A DNA stretch of 64,000 bases from Onstottus_B arcticum (lineage in GTDB: Bacteria; Acidobacteriota; Blastocatellia; UBA7656). Position 1 is the stretch's first letter, and each line of letters begins with the position of its first letter. The notes under the pieces were generated by a model. It saw only the letters and a list, made by a program, of their open reading frames with translations, was not told where the DNA came from and searched no databases. Of the stretch, positions 9,199-16,816 are shown one piece after another. The DNA is taken from positions 62,001 to 126,000 of the forward strand of contig JBBPIE010000005.1 of assembly GCA_038040485.1 (NCBI GenBank), written 5' to 3'. A program made the position numbers and the translations under genes.

Positions 9199-9233
9199 AC
9201 TCTCTCGTAGCTCGCTGTGACTTCGTCGCTCCG

Positions 9234-9887
9234 CTACTGGCCGCGCACCCTCAGATCATCAAACGCCTGACCGTTCTGCGCAAAGCAAAAGAGTCCGATC
9301 ATTCCTCGGCGATATGCTGAATCCTTCACTTCGAATAACAGCCGGTCATCGACCCTGGCGCTCAGATTCTCACCATCCACTGCGACTTCGATGCTCATCT
9401 CAACGCCTGGCCGAAACCCTCTCGGCGACGACCACAGCTCAGTGTAGTCAGCGCCATCTCGCTTGTCCAACCGCGTGATCGGGCCGCCGTTGAAACCATC
9501 TTGAACGAAAATCAGCCGATAAAAATGCTCCGAATCCACAAAGCGAAACACCACTCCAAAGCCGTCGTCATCAGTTGGTTTTGCCTTAACCTGAAAGGTG
9601 TAGTCGCTCCAGCTCGAGTCACCCGCTACAAGATGAGTCCCGTACCATCGGCCGATGAAGTCCCCGCGACGACCCCAGATGTTGCTTCGTTCATGAAGCC
9701 AGCCGTCCTTCTCCACCTTCCAGTCCGACGGCCCCTCAACCGTGTCGGGATCATCGATCACCATCCAGTTCGCAAGCCGCTCGTCGTGAAACCGCTCGTC
9801 GAGCAACACGCGGCTATTACAGCCGCCCAGCGCTATGGCCATAGAGCAAATCAACATGACTTTGAGGTGATTGTGTCGGAATAGCAT
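9234..9887 (-). CDS. Lipoprotein with a DUF1080/LamG-like sandwich domain
   Basis: About 217 residues. The start at ATG 9887 gives a lipoprotein signal: HLKVMLICSMAIALGGC, with the lipobox LGGC supplying the lipidated cysteine. A longer upstream frame exists but runs through a dispersed repeat and gives no signal peptide. The mature protein has the pattern of concanavalin-like jelly rolls found in 3-keto-disaccharide-hydrolase/DUF1080 proteins: DERFHDERLANWMV, GWLHERSNIWG, DYTFQVKAKPTDDDGFGVVF and a closing FDDLRV strand. It probably binds a carbohydrate at the envelope; enzymatic activity is uncertain. The thiolase gene is downstream with its start only 36 bp away. Confidence 0.75.
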   Translation of the reverse strand: MLFRHNHLKVMLICSMAIALGGCNSRVLLDERFHDERLANWMVIDDPDTVEGPSDWKVEKDGWLHERSNIWGRRGDFIGRWYGTHLVAGDSSWSDYTFQVKAKPTDDDGFGVVFRFVDSEHFYRLIFVQDGFNGGPITRLDKRDGADYTELWSSPRGFRPGVEMSIEVAVDGENLSARVDDRLLFEVKDSAYRRGMIGLFCFAQNGQAFDDLRVRGQ

Positions 9888-9897
9888 CGTGCCAAAG

Positions 9898-10008
9898 CTG
9901 GGAGCGCAGGCATCCTGCCTGCCTTCTCGCGCTGCGTCAGGTAACCGGCATTTCTTGCTGCCTTCTCGCGCAACGTCAGGGAGCAGGCAGGGATGCCTGC
10001 GCTCCCAG
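9898..10008. repeat. CTGGGAGCG...CGCTCCCAG inverted repeat
   Basis: A 111-bp member of the same dispersed family as 6417-6488, with arms GGGAGCGCAGGCATCCTGCC and its complement separated by CTTCTCGCG-containing direct repeats. It sits 10 bp upstream of the lipoprotein start, so it may form part of that gene's leader. Confidence 0.75.
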
Positions 10009-10020
10009 AGACCGGGTTGA

Positions 10021-10770
10021 TCACAGAGCAAGAGAAGCGCCCGCCGGCGCAGGCTTTCGCCCGCGCAGCCGCTCAACTTCAGTTCTTCCCGAAGGGTGTG
10101 CTTGATAGAGCGTGAACGTCTCGACTTGAATGCACGAGAGCGGGCTTTCGTTTTCGCCGCTCGTATCAATCCCCACGCAGCTTCCGTGGATGTAGACCCC
10201 GAACTTCCGATTGCGTCCGTCCCGCGGCAAGTAGTGCGTTGGAGTATGGCCAAAAAAACACAGCTTGCCTTCATAGCCCTTGAAGAAATCCAGATCGCGC
10301 GTCCACACCAGCACGTCCGGGTCCGTCTCCGAAGGCGGTTCGCCTGGAATCAACCCGGCGTGAACGTAGATTGCCTGTTCGTCTTCGTGATAGAACGGAA
10401 GCGAGCGAAAAAATGCCACGTGCTTTTCAGGGATCTTTATGTCGGAAACGTCTTTCAAATTTTCAAGCTGAAATCCATATGCAGACAATGTCGCCAACCC
10501 GCCGTTCTCCGGAATCAACCACTGCAAATCGCCGTAGTCCAAACAATCCAGCAGCATTTGTTCGTGATTGCCTCGCAGCACGACAACGTTCGGGTTCGAC
10601 TCGGCGAGGCCCATGATTATGTCGACCACGCCAGGCGCGTCACTCCCCCGATCGATCAAGTCGCCGAGGAACACTATCTTGTCGGTGCTCAAATTCCACG
10701 GGACGTTCTTGATCAACTGCTCGACAAGCCGGGGCCGTCCATGAATATCGCCGATAACATAAGTCGCCAT
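10021..10770 (-). CDS. Metallophosphoesterase, PrpE/ApaH-like serine-threonine phosphatase fold
   Basis: 249-residue two-metal phosphoesterase. All family motifs are visible: GDIHG at the start, GDLIDRG, RGNHEQM, YVHAG and FGHTP. These match the PPP group, which includes bacterial protein serine/threonine phosphatases and diadenosine tetraphosphatase; sequence alone does not choose between them. The ATG at 10770 follows GAGGAAATTA. It begins 19 bp after the stop of tyrA on the same strand and is likely co-transcribed with it. Confidence 0.9.
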   Translation of the reverse strand: MATYVIGDIHGRPRLVEQLIKNVPWNLSTDKIVFLGDLIDRGSDAPGVVDIIMGLAESNPNVVVLRGNHEQMLLDCLDYGDLQWLIPENGGLATLSAYGFQLENLKDVSDIKIPEKHVAFFRSLPFYHEDEQAIYVHAGLIPGEPPSETDPDVLVWTRDLDFFKGYEGKLCFFGHTPTHYLPRDGRNRKFGVYIHGSCVGIDTSGENESPLSCIQVETFTLYQAHPSGRTEVERLRGRKPAPAGASLAL

Positions 10771-10789
10771 TAATTTCCTCTAGCCTTCT

Positions 10790-11662
10790 TCATACCTCAT
10801 CATCGCGCATTGAATCCGCCTGACACCGCTGCATCAACAAGTTCGCGTCCTCAAAAGCATCGCCCACCGAGCTGAAGTTGCCGCGAGCAAGCGAGGCCCT
10901 TATGAATTCCAACTCGGCGAGCACATCGTCGATAGCGGCAGTGATCTCGTCCGCGTTGGTTCGGCAGATGTCTTCCCATACCGCCCACCGGCTCGCCGCC
11001 AGTCTAATGGTCTCCGCGAATCCGGAGCCCGCCAGTCTCAGGTCTGCTTCAAACGCGCTGCCCGCCAACGCCGTCGCCAGCAACTGAGGCACATGGCTCA
11101 ACTTTGCCACCGCCCGGTCGTGCTCTTCGGCCGTTAGCGTTACAGGCCGGGCGCCGATGGCGCGCACGACCTCGGCGATTCTAGCGGCTGCGCTCGAGGA
11201 CCCATCGCTCGACTCGTCGACTACCATCGCGTACGCCGCATCGCGAAACAGGTCCGCATCGGCGTGCTCGACTCCGGAGTTGTGACTCCCGGCCATCGGA
11301 TGGCCTCCTATGAAGCTCACTTGCGCAGGAAGCGACTCTCGCGCCGCCCGGCATATCTCACGTTTTGTGCTGCCTGCGTCCGTCACGATCGCGCCCGGCT
11401 TCAGCAACGATCCGCGCGTGCGAAGGAACTCTATGATAGCCCTGACCGGCGTAGCTACATAGACCAGATCAGCTTCGCTCGCCTGGCTTCCCCCAAACGC
11501 TTCGTCCACCGCGTCGATCACACCAAGGGCGATCGCTCGATCGAGAACCTCTCTCGAGTCCCATCCGGTAACTCGTTCCGCGATGCCCGCGCGCCTTGCC
11601 GCCAGCGCGAACGACCCGCCAATCAATCCAACTCCTACGACCGTTAATTGCCTGAATTGCAT
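10790..11662 (-). CDS. tyrA: Prephenate dehydrogenase
   Basis: Converts prephenate to 4-hydroxyphenylpyruvate in tyrosine synthesis. The Rossmann motif TVVGVGLIGGSFALA stands at the N-terminus; other marks are DLVYVATPV, VTDAGSTKREI and the substrate-binding segment FIGGHPMAGSHNSGVEHA. The ATG at 11662 places the Rossmann strand right at the start, as usual; an in-frame TTG at 11722 would add 20 residues. No ACT or chorismate mutase domain is fused; a separate chorismate mutase gene lies at 17956-18279. It is the distal member of a minus-strand aromatic gene series (trpB, trpA, aroQ, aroF, tyrA) that is interrupted by other genes. Confidence 0.93.
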   Translation of the reverse strand: MQFRQLTVVGVGLIGGSFALAARRAGIAERVTGWDSREVLDRAIALGVIDAVDEAFGGSQASEADLVYVATPVRAIIEFLRTRGSLLKPGAIVTDAGSTKREICRAARESLPAQVSFIGGHPMAGSHNSGVEHADADLFRDAAYAMVVDESSDGSSSAAARIAEVVRAIGARPVTLTAEEHDRAVAKLSHVPQLLATALAGSAFEADLRLAGSGFAETIRLAASRWAVWEDICRTNADEITAAIDDVLAELEFIRASLARGNFSSVGDAFEDANLLMQRCQADSMRDDEV

Positions 11663-11839
11663 TCTTGAGTTAGCTCGCCAGGCCGACTCGCCATTGCTGC
11701 GGCCATTCACGCCTGCAGTCAAGGCGGCGTCCTATCGCTAAGCAACTTACTATACCAAATCAAGGCTTCCGTGGCTTGCCGGTAGCCAACGCCCGCAGCA
11801 TGCTCAGCGGTCAGTAGAATCTCGCCAACCACCTTCCGC

Positions 11840-13027
11840 TCAATGCTGTTCTTCCAACTTGCCTAGCCCCTTCAGCGCTTCGTACATTCGCCAATGCTCT
11901 CTCGCGCGTTCGTACAGTTCGTGAATCAGGACGCTGACCAGAATTGGCACAAAGTTCGCCCAGTAGGCGAGCGAAGAGAACGCAAAGAAACTCCCCGCGA
12001 GCGCCAAAACGGGTACGCCCACGCAGCTCAGCAGAACGGCCCAACCCAGTGAGAAGCTGCGATTGAGGAATACGAGGCACGCTCCGCCAATGATCTCCAG
12101 CAGGAGCATTAGTAACTTGTTCGCATGCCCAATTCCTCCGCCGCGCAGTTCCGACGCTATCGCCTGGGCCATTAGATCTACCCCGGCCATCGGACCGAGA
12201 GGCGTTACATACTCATCTCGTGCCGCCCGATACCGGCCGCCTAGCAAAACGATCCTGCCACCGAGGGGGCCGTTGTTCGACCATCCTTCGCCGTCGCTAA
12301 GCTCGAGGACTTGTTTAGCGCTGAGGGATGAGAAACTGTATCGGTATCCGGAAAAGTTCAGGATCACGTCTTCTGTGTCGTGCTCATCGGCCGCCGCGGC
12401 GGGGTGACCTTCGACCTCGCGATACTGCGTCACGACTGCCCAGGGAAATGAGGGAACCGGTTCCGGGGCTGTTGCGAACACGCGGCGATAGGAACGGACC
12501 ACTCCATCCGAATCCTGAGGCAGAGCGGCGATACCCGTCCCTTTCCCAGGCGACAGCTTCCCTCCCAACGCAGCCGAGGCCTCGAGTTTTCCCTCCGTTT
12601 GAAGAATCGCATCCACTGCCCAGACGACCGGCGGCTTTTCCCGCGGCTGGAGTTCCCAGAACTTCCTCGAAGAAGTGTCAATGTCCACCCCGATGACTTT
12701 CGGACCGCCTCGGGCGATTGCGTCGAGAAGCAAGTCCAGCTTTTCAGGTTTGAGCGGGCTGGTGTCGTCAAAGAGGTCCCTGTAGTCGTCGTTCGTAATG
12801 CCGACGATGATCAGTTCATTCACTGGCAACGGGGCCTTCAAGCGCAACCAGGTGTCGAGCGCGGCCGTCTCGAACCCTCGAAGCCAACCAGCTTCTTCGA
12901 GGCCAAGAGTAATTAGCGAGACAACAACGATGATGATTGCGGGACGGAACAGTCGCTTCAATGATGAATGAGCGGCCTTATTGTGCGCGACGCTTTTGTG
13001 CCGAACAGTCGTGTGACGCCTGGGCAT
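11840..13027 (-). CDS. Stand-alone CHASE2 sensor protein
   Basis: 395-residue membrane protein. One N-terminal membrane segment (FRPAIIIVVVSLITLGL) is followed by a CHASE2 extracytoplasmic sensor domain (LRLKAPLPVNELIIVGITND; GPKVIGVDIDTS; PLGGRIVLLGGRY; MAGVDLMAQAIASELRGGG), then about three C-terminal membrane segments ending near residue 370. CHASE2 domains normally feed a cyclase, kinase or phosphatase after these segments; here only about 30 cytoplasmic residues remain, so no output domain is encoded. The ATG at 13027 follows GAGGTAAG and lies 6 bp after the stop of the secreted-protein gene, so they form an operon. The TPR-CHAT gene is divergent from them. Confidence 0.88.
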   Translation of the reverse strand: MPRRHTTVRHKSVAHNKAAHSSLKRLFRPAIIIVVVSLITLGLEEAGWLRGFETAALDTWLRLKAPLPVNELIIVGITNDDYRDLFDDTSPLKPEKLDLLLDAIARGGPKVIGVDIDTSSRKFWELQPREKPPVVWAVDAILQTEGKLEASAALGGKLSPGKGTGIAALPQDSDGVVRSYRRVFATAPEPVPSFPWAVVTQYREVEGHPAAAADEHDTEDVILNFSGYRYSFSSLSAKQVLELSDGEGWSNNGPLGGRIVLLGGRYRAARDEYVTPLGPMAGVDLMAQAIASELRGGGIGHANKLLMLLLEIIGGACLVFLNRSFSLGWAVLLSCVGVPVLALAGSFFAFSSLAYWANFVPILVSVLIHELYERAREHWRMYEALKGLGKLEEQH

Positions 13028-13033
13028 ACGGGC

Positions 13034-13999
13034 TTACCTCAGCTCTTGCGTCGCCAAGTATTCGAGGTACGCGCGCAAGAAGGTACGTGCTGACTCGGCC
13101 TTTGAAGCTTCACCCCAAGTCCGCGTGAGCGCCTCCACGTTCTGAAAGGCTGCCAGACTCTTCTCGTAGTCCGCCGATCTTACCAGGAGCACCCAAGCGT
13201 CTGTTCCCGAAGGCTCGTGTTTCTCCGTGGACGCTTCAAGAAGGTCAATCTGAAAAAGACTCGGGCGTAGACTGGGCGCGTACACTGGAAGCGACCTCCC
13301 GGGTTCCCAGTTGAACGAGACTTGGGCCAGGGCGGGTTCGCTGGCTGCCCTGCTCGGTGCGATCGATTGAAAGCTCAACAGGTATCGACCCGGTTTCATC
13401 TTTTTGAACACCAACCCTAGATCGACCTGTCCATCGGCAAGCTTGACGATCGCGTCTTGAAGCTCGTCTCCCCTGCTCAACGTTGAAGCAAGTCTTTCGG
13501 AGCGGGAAACGAGGCTTTTGAGCACGCCCCAGAATCGTGCGCTCAGAGACGGGGGACTTTGAATGGTCTCAGGAAGGGAGATGGGTCGATCGCAGATGCC
13601 AAGCTTGTCACAGTAGATGCTCATCAGCAGGCCGTTCAACATGTAGATTTCGATGTAGCTGCCTCGAGTTTTTTGACCTTTGGACACAAGAGCGATCTTG
13701 CCTCCGGCTGGGAGCGCCTGCCCTCGCTGAATAAGTCCCGACCGGCCTACGAGGAACCAATCTCCCGATAGCACCCGCACCACGCCTACATTCGCCTCTT
13801 GCGCGCCGGCCTTTTCTTGACCGTCGGCTGTTGAATCCAGAACACCGATGATGAACCCGAGAACGGCGACGATGCCCAATACCTGGGAGCGCAGGCACCT
13901 TTGGCTGCTCCTTCGTCTGGCGTTTCTCAGCACTAGGGATGCAGGCACGGATGGCTGCGATCCCAGGTCGTTCTGCTCGTTGCACTTCGCGCGCACCAC
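13034..13999 (-). CDS. Exported protein of unknown function, FecR-like start
   Basis: About 321 residues. I chose GTG at 13999 because GGAGG lies five bases upstream; the frame is open further but through a mobile element. A signal peptide-like segment (SQVLGIVAVLGFIIGVLDS) follows a basic stretch. The region GVVRVLSGDWFLVGRSG...GQALPAGGKI resembles the beta-helical FecR sensor domain, then comes a middle region with no known motif and a helical, TPR-like C-terminus (AWVLLVRSADYEKSLAAFQ...LRAYLEYLATQEL). CHASE2 follows at 6 bp. By context it may carry an envelope signal with CHASE2 and the divergent TPR-CHAT protein. A dispersed repeat overlaps codons 12-40. Confidence 0.75.
   Translation of the reverse strand: MVRAKCNEQNDLGSQPSVPASLVLRNARRRSSQRCLRSQVLGIVAVLGFIIGVLDSTADGQEKAGAQEANVGVVRVLSGDWFLVGRSGLIQRGQALPAGGKIALVSKGQKTRGSYIEIYMLNGLLMSIYCDKLGICDRPISLPETIQSPPSLSARFWGVLKSLVSRSERLASTLSRGDELQDAIVKLADGQVDLGLVFKKMKPGRYLLSFQSIAPSRAASEPALAQVSFNWEPGRSLPVYAPSLRPSLFQIDLLEASTEKHEPSGTDAWVLLVRSADYEKSLAAFQNVEALTRTWGEASKAESARTFLRAYLEYLATQELR
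13882..13967. repeat. Degenerate CCTGGGAGC repeat inside a gene
   Basis: A degenerate copy of the CTGGGAGCG family. It lies inside the 5' part of the exported-protein gene and encodes roughly residues 12-40, the basic part before the signal peptide's hydrophobic core. Confidence 0.5.
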
Positions 14000-14097
14000 T
14001 CTCGCCTCCGGCCCGCGATTATAACCCAAGACCCAAGAATCGGAGCAGGCCAACCACGCACCTGAAGGGCGAGGGGTGACCTCGCTACGCAATGCCA

Positions 14098-14255
14098 GGT
14101 AGTGTCCTATTTGTGTGTTGCTCGATTGGAAAACCGCCAAGACGCCAAGGACGCCAAGGTCAGACCAAGAATCCGTTGAGAATCTTGGCGCTCTTGGCGT
14201 CTTGGCGGTTGGTCGATTCGAGGACAAACGAGCCACACAACTTTAGGACACTACC
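14098..14255. mobile_element. 158-bp MITE-like element, copy 1
   Basis: Non-coding element bounded by GGTAGTGTCCTA and its exact complement TAGGACACTACC. Inside, a second inverted repeat (ACCGCCAAGACGCCAAG / CTTGGCGTCTTGGCGGT) forms a long hairpin. A second copy of exactly the same length is at 49988-50145. It lies between two divergent genes and fills most of their shared promoter region. No transposase with these ends is in the window. Confidence 0.85.
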
Positions 14256-14365
14256 TCCGCTTGATATCGGAAAGCACGGCAGCTATGCTCCTGCGCAAAT
14301 CAAGCGTTCAGCCGCTCGTTCGTCTTTTGCCTTTGCAGCACGGAGACCGCATCGGAGGAGTAACG

Positions 14366-15757
14366 TTGAAAAAACGCATCACAACGCTACTGCATTGGGC
14401 GCCATTGCTGGTCCTGCTAGTCGGGTTGGTTTGCAGCGCTCTCGGTCAAACGCGCAGCCAAAGCCCCACAAGGACCGCGAGCGAGACAGCAGAACTTCAA
14501 GAGGCGCAGCGACTCAGCGAACAGGTAGTAAAGCTGTTTGCTGAGTACAAGTATGACGAAGCTCTACCGCTTGCAACTCGGTCTCTCGCCATACGCGAAA
14601 GGATCCTTGGACCGAGTGATCCGAACGTTGCGGCGATTCTTAACAGCGTGGCCGAGATTTACCGGAGGAGAGACGACTACCGCAGAGCTGAGCCGCTCCA
14701 TCTGCGCGCGCTCAGCATCTTCGAGAAGTCGCTTGGCCCCAATCACCAATTCGTTGCCCGGAGTCTAAACAACCTCGGTTTGCTCTACAGCGGAAGAGGT
14801 GATTACAGAAAAGCACAACCGCTCTTCGAGCGGGCGGCGGCGATTTACGAGAAGGCGCTTGGTCCCAACCATCTGTACGTCGCGTTAGTTCTGAACAACC
14901 TTGGCAATCTTTACACAGCAACCGGTAGCCTTTACAAAGCGGAGCTGCTCTATAAACGCGCCTTGACGATACGCGAGGCAGGTCTCGGCAAAGATGATCC
15001 CCTAGTTGCGACGACTCTGATCAACCTCGCGGTGCTGTATGCCGCAAGCGGTGATTCCGTTCATGCTGTTGAATCTCTCGCTCGCGGGCTCGACCTGGAA
15101 GAGCGTCAACTGTCGTCAATCCTCGCAACCGGAAGCGAAGATCAGAAGCTCGCCTACACCGCAAAGCTCTCCAGCGGAACTAGCAACGCGGTGTCGCTTC
15201 ACCTGCGAGAGGCTCCGAACAACGTTCAAGCCGCTCGGCTCGCGTTGACCACTGTGCTGCGCAGAAAGGGGCGCGTGCTTGACGCCCTTGCCGAAAGCCT
15301 ACAAACGCTTCGGCGACTGGGGAGGCCTGAAGACCAGGCGCTTCTGGAGAAGCTCGCGGCCGCACGCGCAAGGCTGTCGGGGAAAGTGCTCAAGCCGGGA
15401 GAAAAGCCAGAGAGCCCTCCAGCAACTCCTGCAACCGTGTGGGGAGCCTTCGGTGAGATGCCGCACGAGATAAACAAGATCAAGGAGGAAGTCCGCCAAC
15501 TCGAAGCCGAGCTAAGCGCTCGAAGCGTTGCTGCCACCAAACCGGTCCCGCCCATTACGCTCGAGATGATTCAAAGCCTCATCCCGCAAGGAACCGCGCT
15601 GGTTGAGCTGGCTCTGTATGACACTTACAACTTCAAGCCAACAAAGCCTCAGGAAAAATGGGGCACAACCAGATACGGCGCTTTACGTGCTCCGCCGCGA
15701 AGGACCGCCCAGATGGGCAGATCTGGGCGAGTCGGCCCCCATCGACAAAGACGTTAA
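14366..15757 (+). CDS. TPR-CHAT protein, N-terminal (TPR) part, frame-disrupted
   Basis: The start is a TTG at 14366 behind GGAGGAG; it gives a signal peptide (KKRITTLLHWAPLLVLLVG, cleavage near SALGQ). About four 42-residue tetratricopeptide repeats of the TPR_12 type follow (YDEALPLATRSLAIRERILG; DYRRAEPLHLRALSIFEKSL; DYRKAQPLFERAAAIYEKAL; LYKAELLYKRALTIREAGLG). A helical linker leads to the first strands of a CHAT domain (GTALVELALYDTYNFKPTK). At 15682-15684 a run of three T appears to hold one extra base: removing it joins this frame to the CHAT domain that continues in the next frame. The last 25 or so codons are therefore probably out of frame. TPR regions usually bind a partner that controls the protease. 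Confidence 0.8.
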   Translation: MKKRITTLLHWAPLLVLLVGLVCSALGQTRSQSPTRTASETAELQEAQRLSEQVVKLFAEYKYDEALPLATRSLAIRERILGPSDPNVAAILNSVAEIYRRRDDYRRAEPLHLRALSIFEKSLGPNHQFVARSLNNLGLLYSGRGDYRKAQPLFERAAAIYEKALGPNHLYVALVLNNLGNLYTATGSLYKAELLYKRALTIREAGLGKDDPLVATTLINLAVLYAASGDSVHAVESLARGLDLEERQLSSILATGSEDQKLAYTAKLSSGTSNAVSLHLREAPNNVQAARLALTTVLRRKGRVLDALAESLQTLRRLGRPEDQALLEKLAAARARLSGKVLKPGEKPESPPATPATVWGAFGEMPHEINKIKEEVRQLEAELSARSVAATKPVPPITLEMIQSLIPQGTALVELALYDTYNFKPTKPQEKWGTTRYGALRAPPRRTAQMGRSGRVGPHRQRR

Positions 15758-16802
15758 AGCGCTTCGCGCAGCTCTAAGAAATCTTCGGCGCAACGATGTG
15801 AAGCAACTAGCTCGGGCATTGGACGACAAAGTCATGGCGCCGGTTCGCAAGCTGCTGGGCAACGCGCACACTCTGCTTGTCTCGCCGGATGGAACGCTAA
15901 GCCTCGTGCCGTTCGCGGCGTTTGTGGATGAACAAAGTCGCTACCTCGTCGAACGCTATTCAATTAGTTATCTAACAACCGGCCGTGATCTGTTAAGACT
16001 TCAAGCCCAGGCCGCCAGCAGGCACGGTCCGTTGGTGATTGCCAATCCCAACTTCGACGATGACGGCAGCGCGAATCCGCCGAGGACTTCAGTTGCTCGC
16101 TCCGCACCGGGAAACCGCTCAGTGAATCTTGCAGGGTTCGCGTTCGATCCACTGCCCGGCACGGCTAAGGAAGCAGAGGCGCTCAAGGGTCTTCTGCGGG
16201 GCGCGACCGTGCTCACCGGATCAAAAGCTACCGAAGCTGCGCTGAAGCTCGTGCCGAGCCCGAGCATCCTGCACATTGCCACTCACGGGTTCTTTTTGTC
16301 TGACGCGCGCAAAGAGCGCCAGGAAGGTGCCTACCGTGCTCTGTATGACAGCGACCCTTCTGGAAGGATGCTGATGGGGGAGAACCCCTTGCTGCGATCA
16401 GGGCTGGCATTGGCCGGGTTCAACAAGGGCAAGAGCGGCAGCGAAGATGGTGTGCTGACGGCGCTGGAAGCGTCGGGGCTCGACCTGACAGGTACAAAGC
16501 TCGTTGTTCTCTCTGCGTGCGAAACAGGAGTCGGCGACGTGCTTAACGGCGAAGGGGTCTACGGATTGCGCCGCGCTCTGGTGATTGCCGGCACCGAGAG
16601 TCAGGTGATGAGCCTTTGGCAGGTGAGCGATGCGGCTACGCGAGACCTGATGATCGACTATTACAAGGGGCTTATGACTGGCGGCGGTAGAAGCGAATCC
16701 TTGCGCACCGTCCAACTCGAGATGCTCCGCGGCACCGACCGCCAACATCCATACTACTGGGCGAGCTTCATAGCCTCGGGAGATTGGCGAAGCATGCAAT
16801 AA
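15603..16802 (+). CDS. TPR-CHAT protein, C-terminal CHAT caspase-like protease domain
   Basis: Second part of the TPR-CHAT gene; true continuity with the upstream part starts near 15684. CHAT is a caspase-fold cysteine protease family. The catalytic dyad is visible: histidine in ILHIATHGFF (codon 16284-16286) and cysteine in VVLSACETGVGD (codon 16518-16520). Other marks are LLVSPDGTLSLVPFAA, GLRRALVIAGTESQVMSLW and YYWASFIASGDWRSM, which normally end the family. The domain is complete. If the frameshift is real, this part could only be made by slippage or internal initiation (several GTG/ATG codons, no strong ribosome site). CHAT proteases act in processing and cell-death-like systems; the target here is unknown. 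Confidence 0.85.
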   Translation: MSWLCMTLTTSSQQSLRKNGAQPDTALYVLRREGPPRWADLGESAPIDKDVKALRAALRNLRRNDVKQLARALDDKVMAPVRKLLGNAHTLLVSPDGTLSLVPFAAFVDEQSRYLVERYSISYLTTGRDLLRLQAQAASRHGPLVIANPNFDDDGSANPPRTSVARSAPGNRSVNLAGFAFDPLPGTAKEAEALKGLLRGATVLTGSKATEAALKLVPSPSILHIATHGFFLSDARKERQEGAYRALYDSDPSGRMLMGENPLLRSGLALAGFNKGKSGSEDGVLTALEASGLDLTGTKLVVLSACETGVGDVLNGEGVYGLRRALVIAGTESQVMSLWQVSDAATRDLMIDYYKGLMTGGGRSESLRTVQLEMLRGTDRQHPYYWASFIASGDWRSMQ

Positions 16803-16816
16803 GTGATTGACCCAGC

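Noticed and set aside
14092..14255. Strong inverted repeat read as a simple terminator
   Set aside because: It sits between divergent gene starts, not after a gene, and has an exact-length second copy with the same ends, which fits a MITE-like element better.
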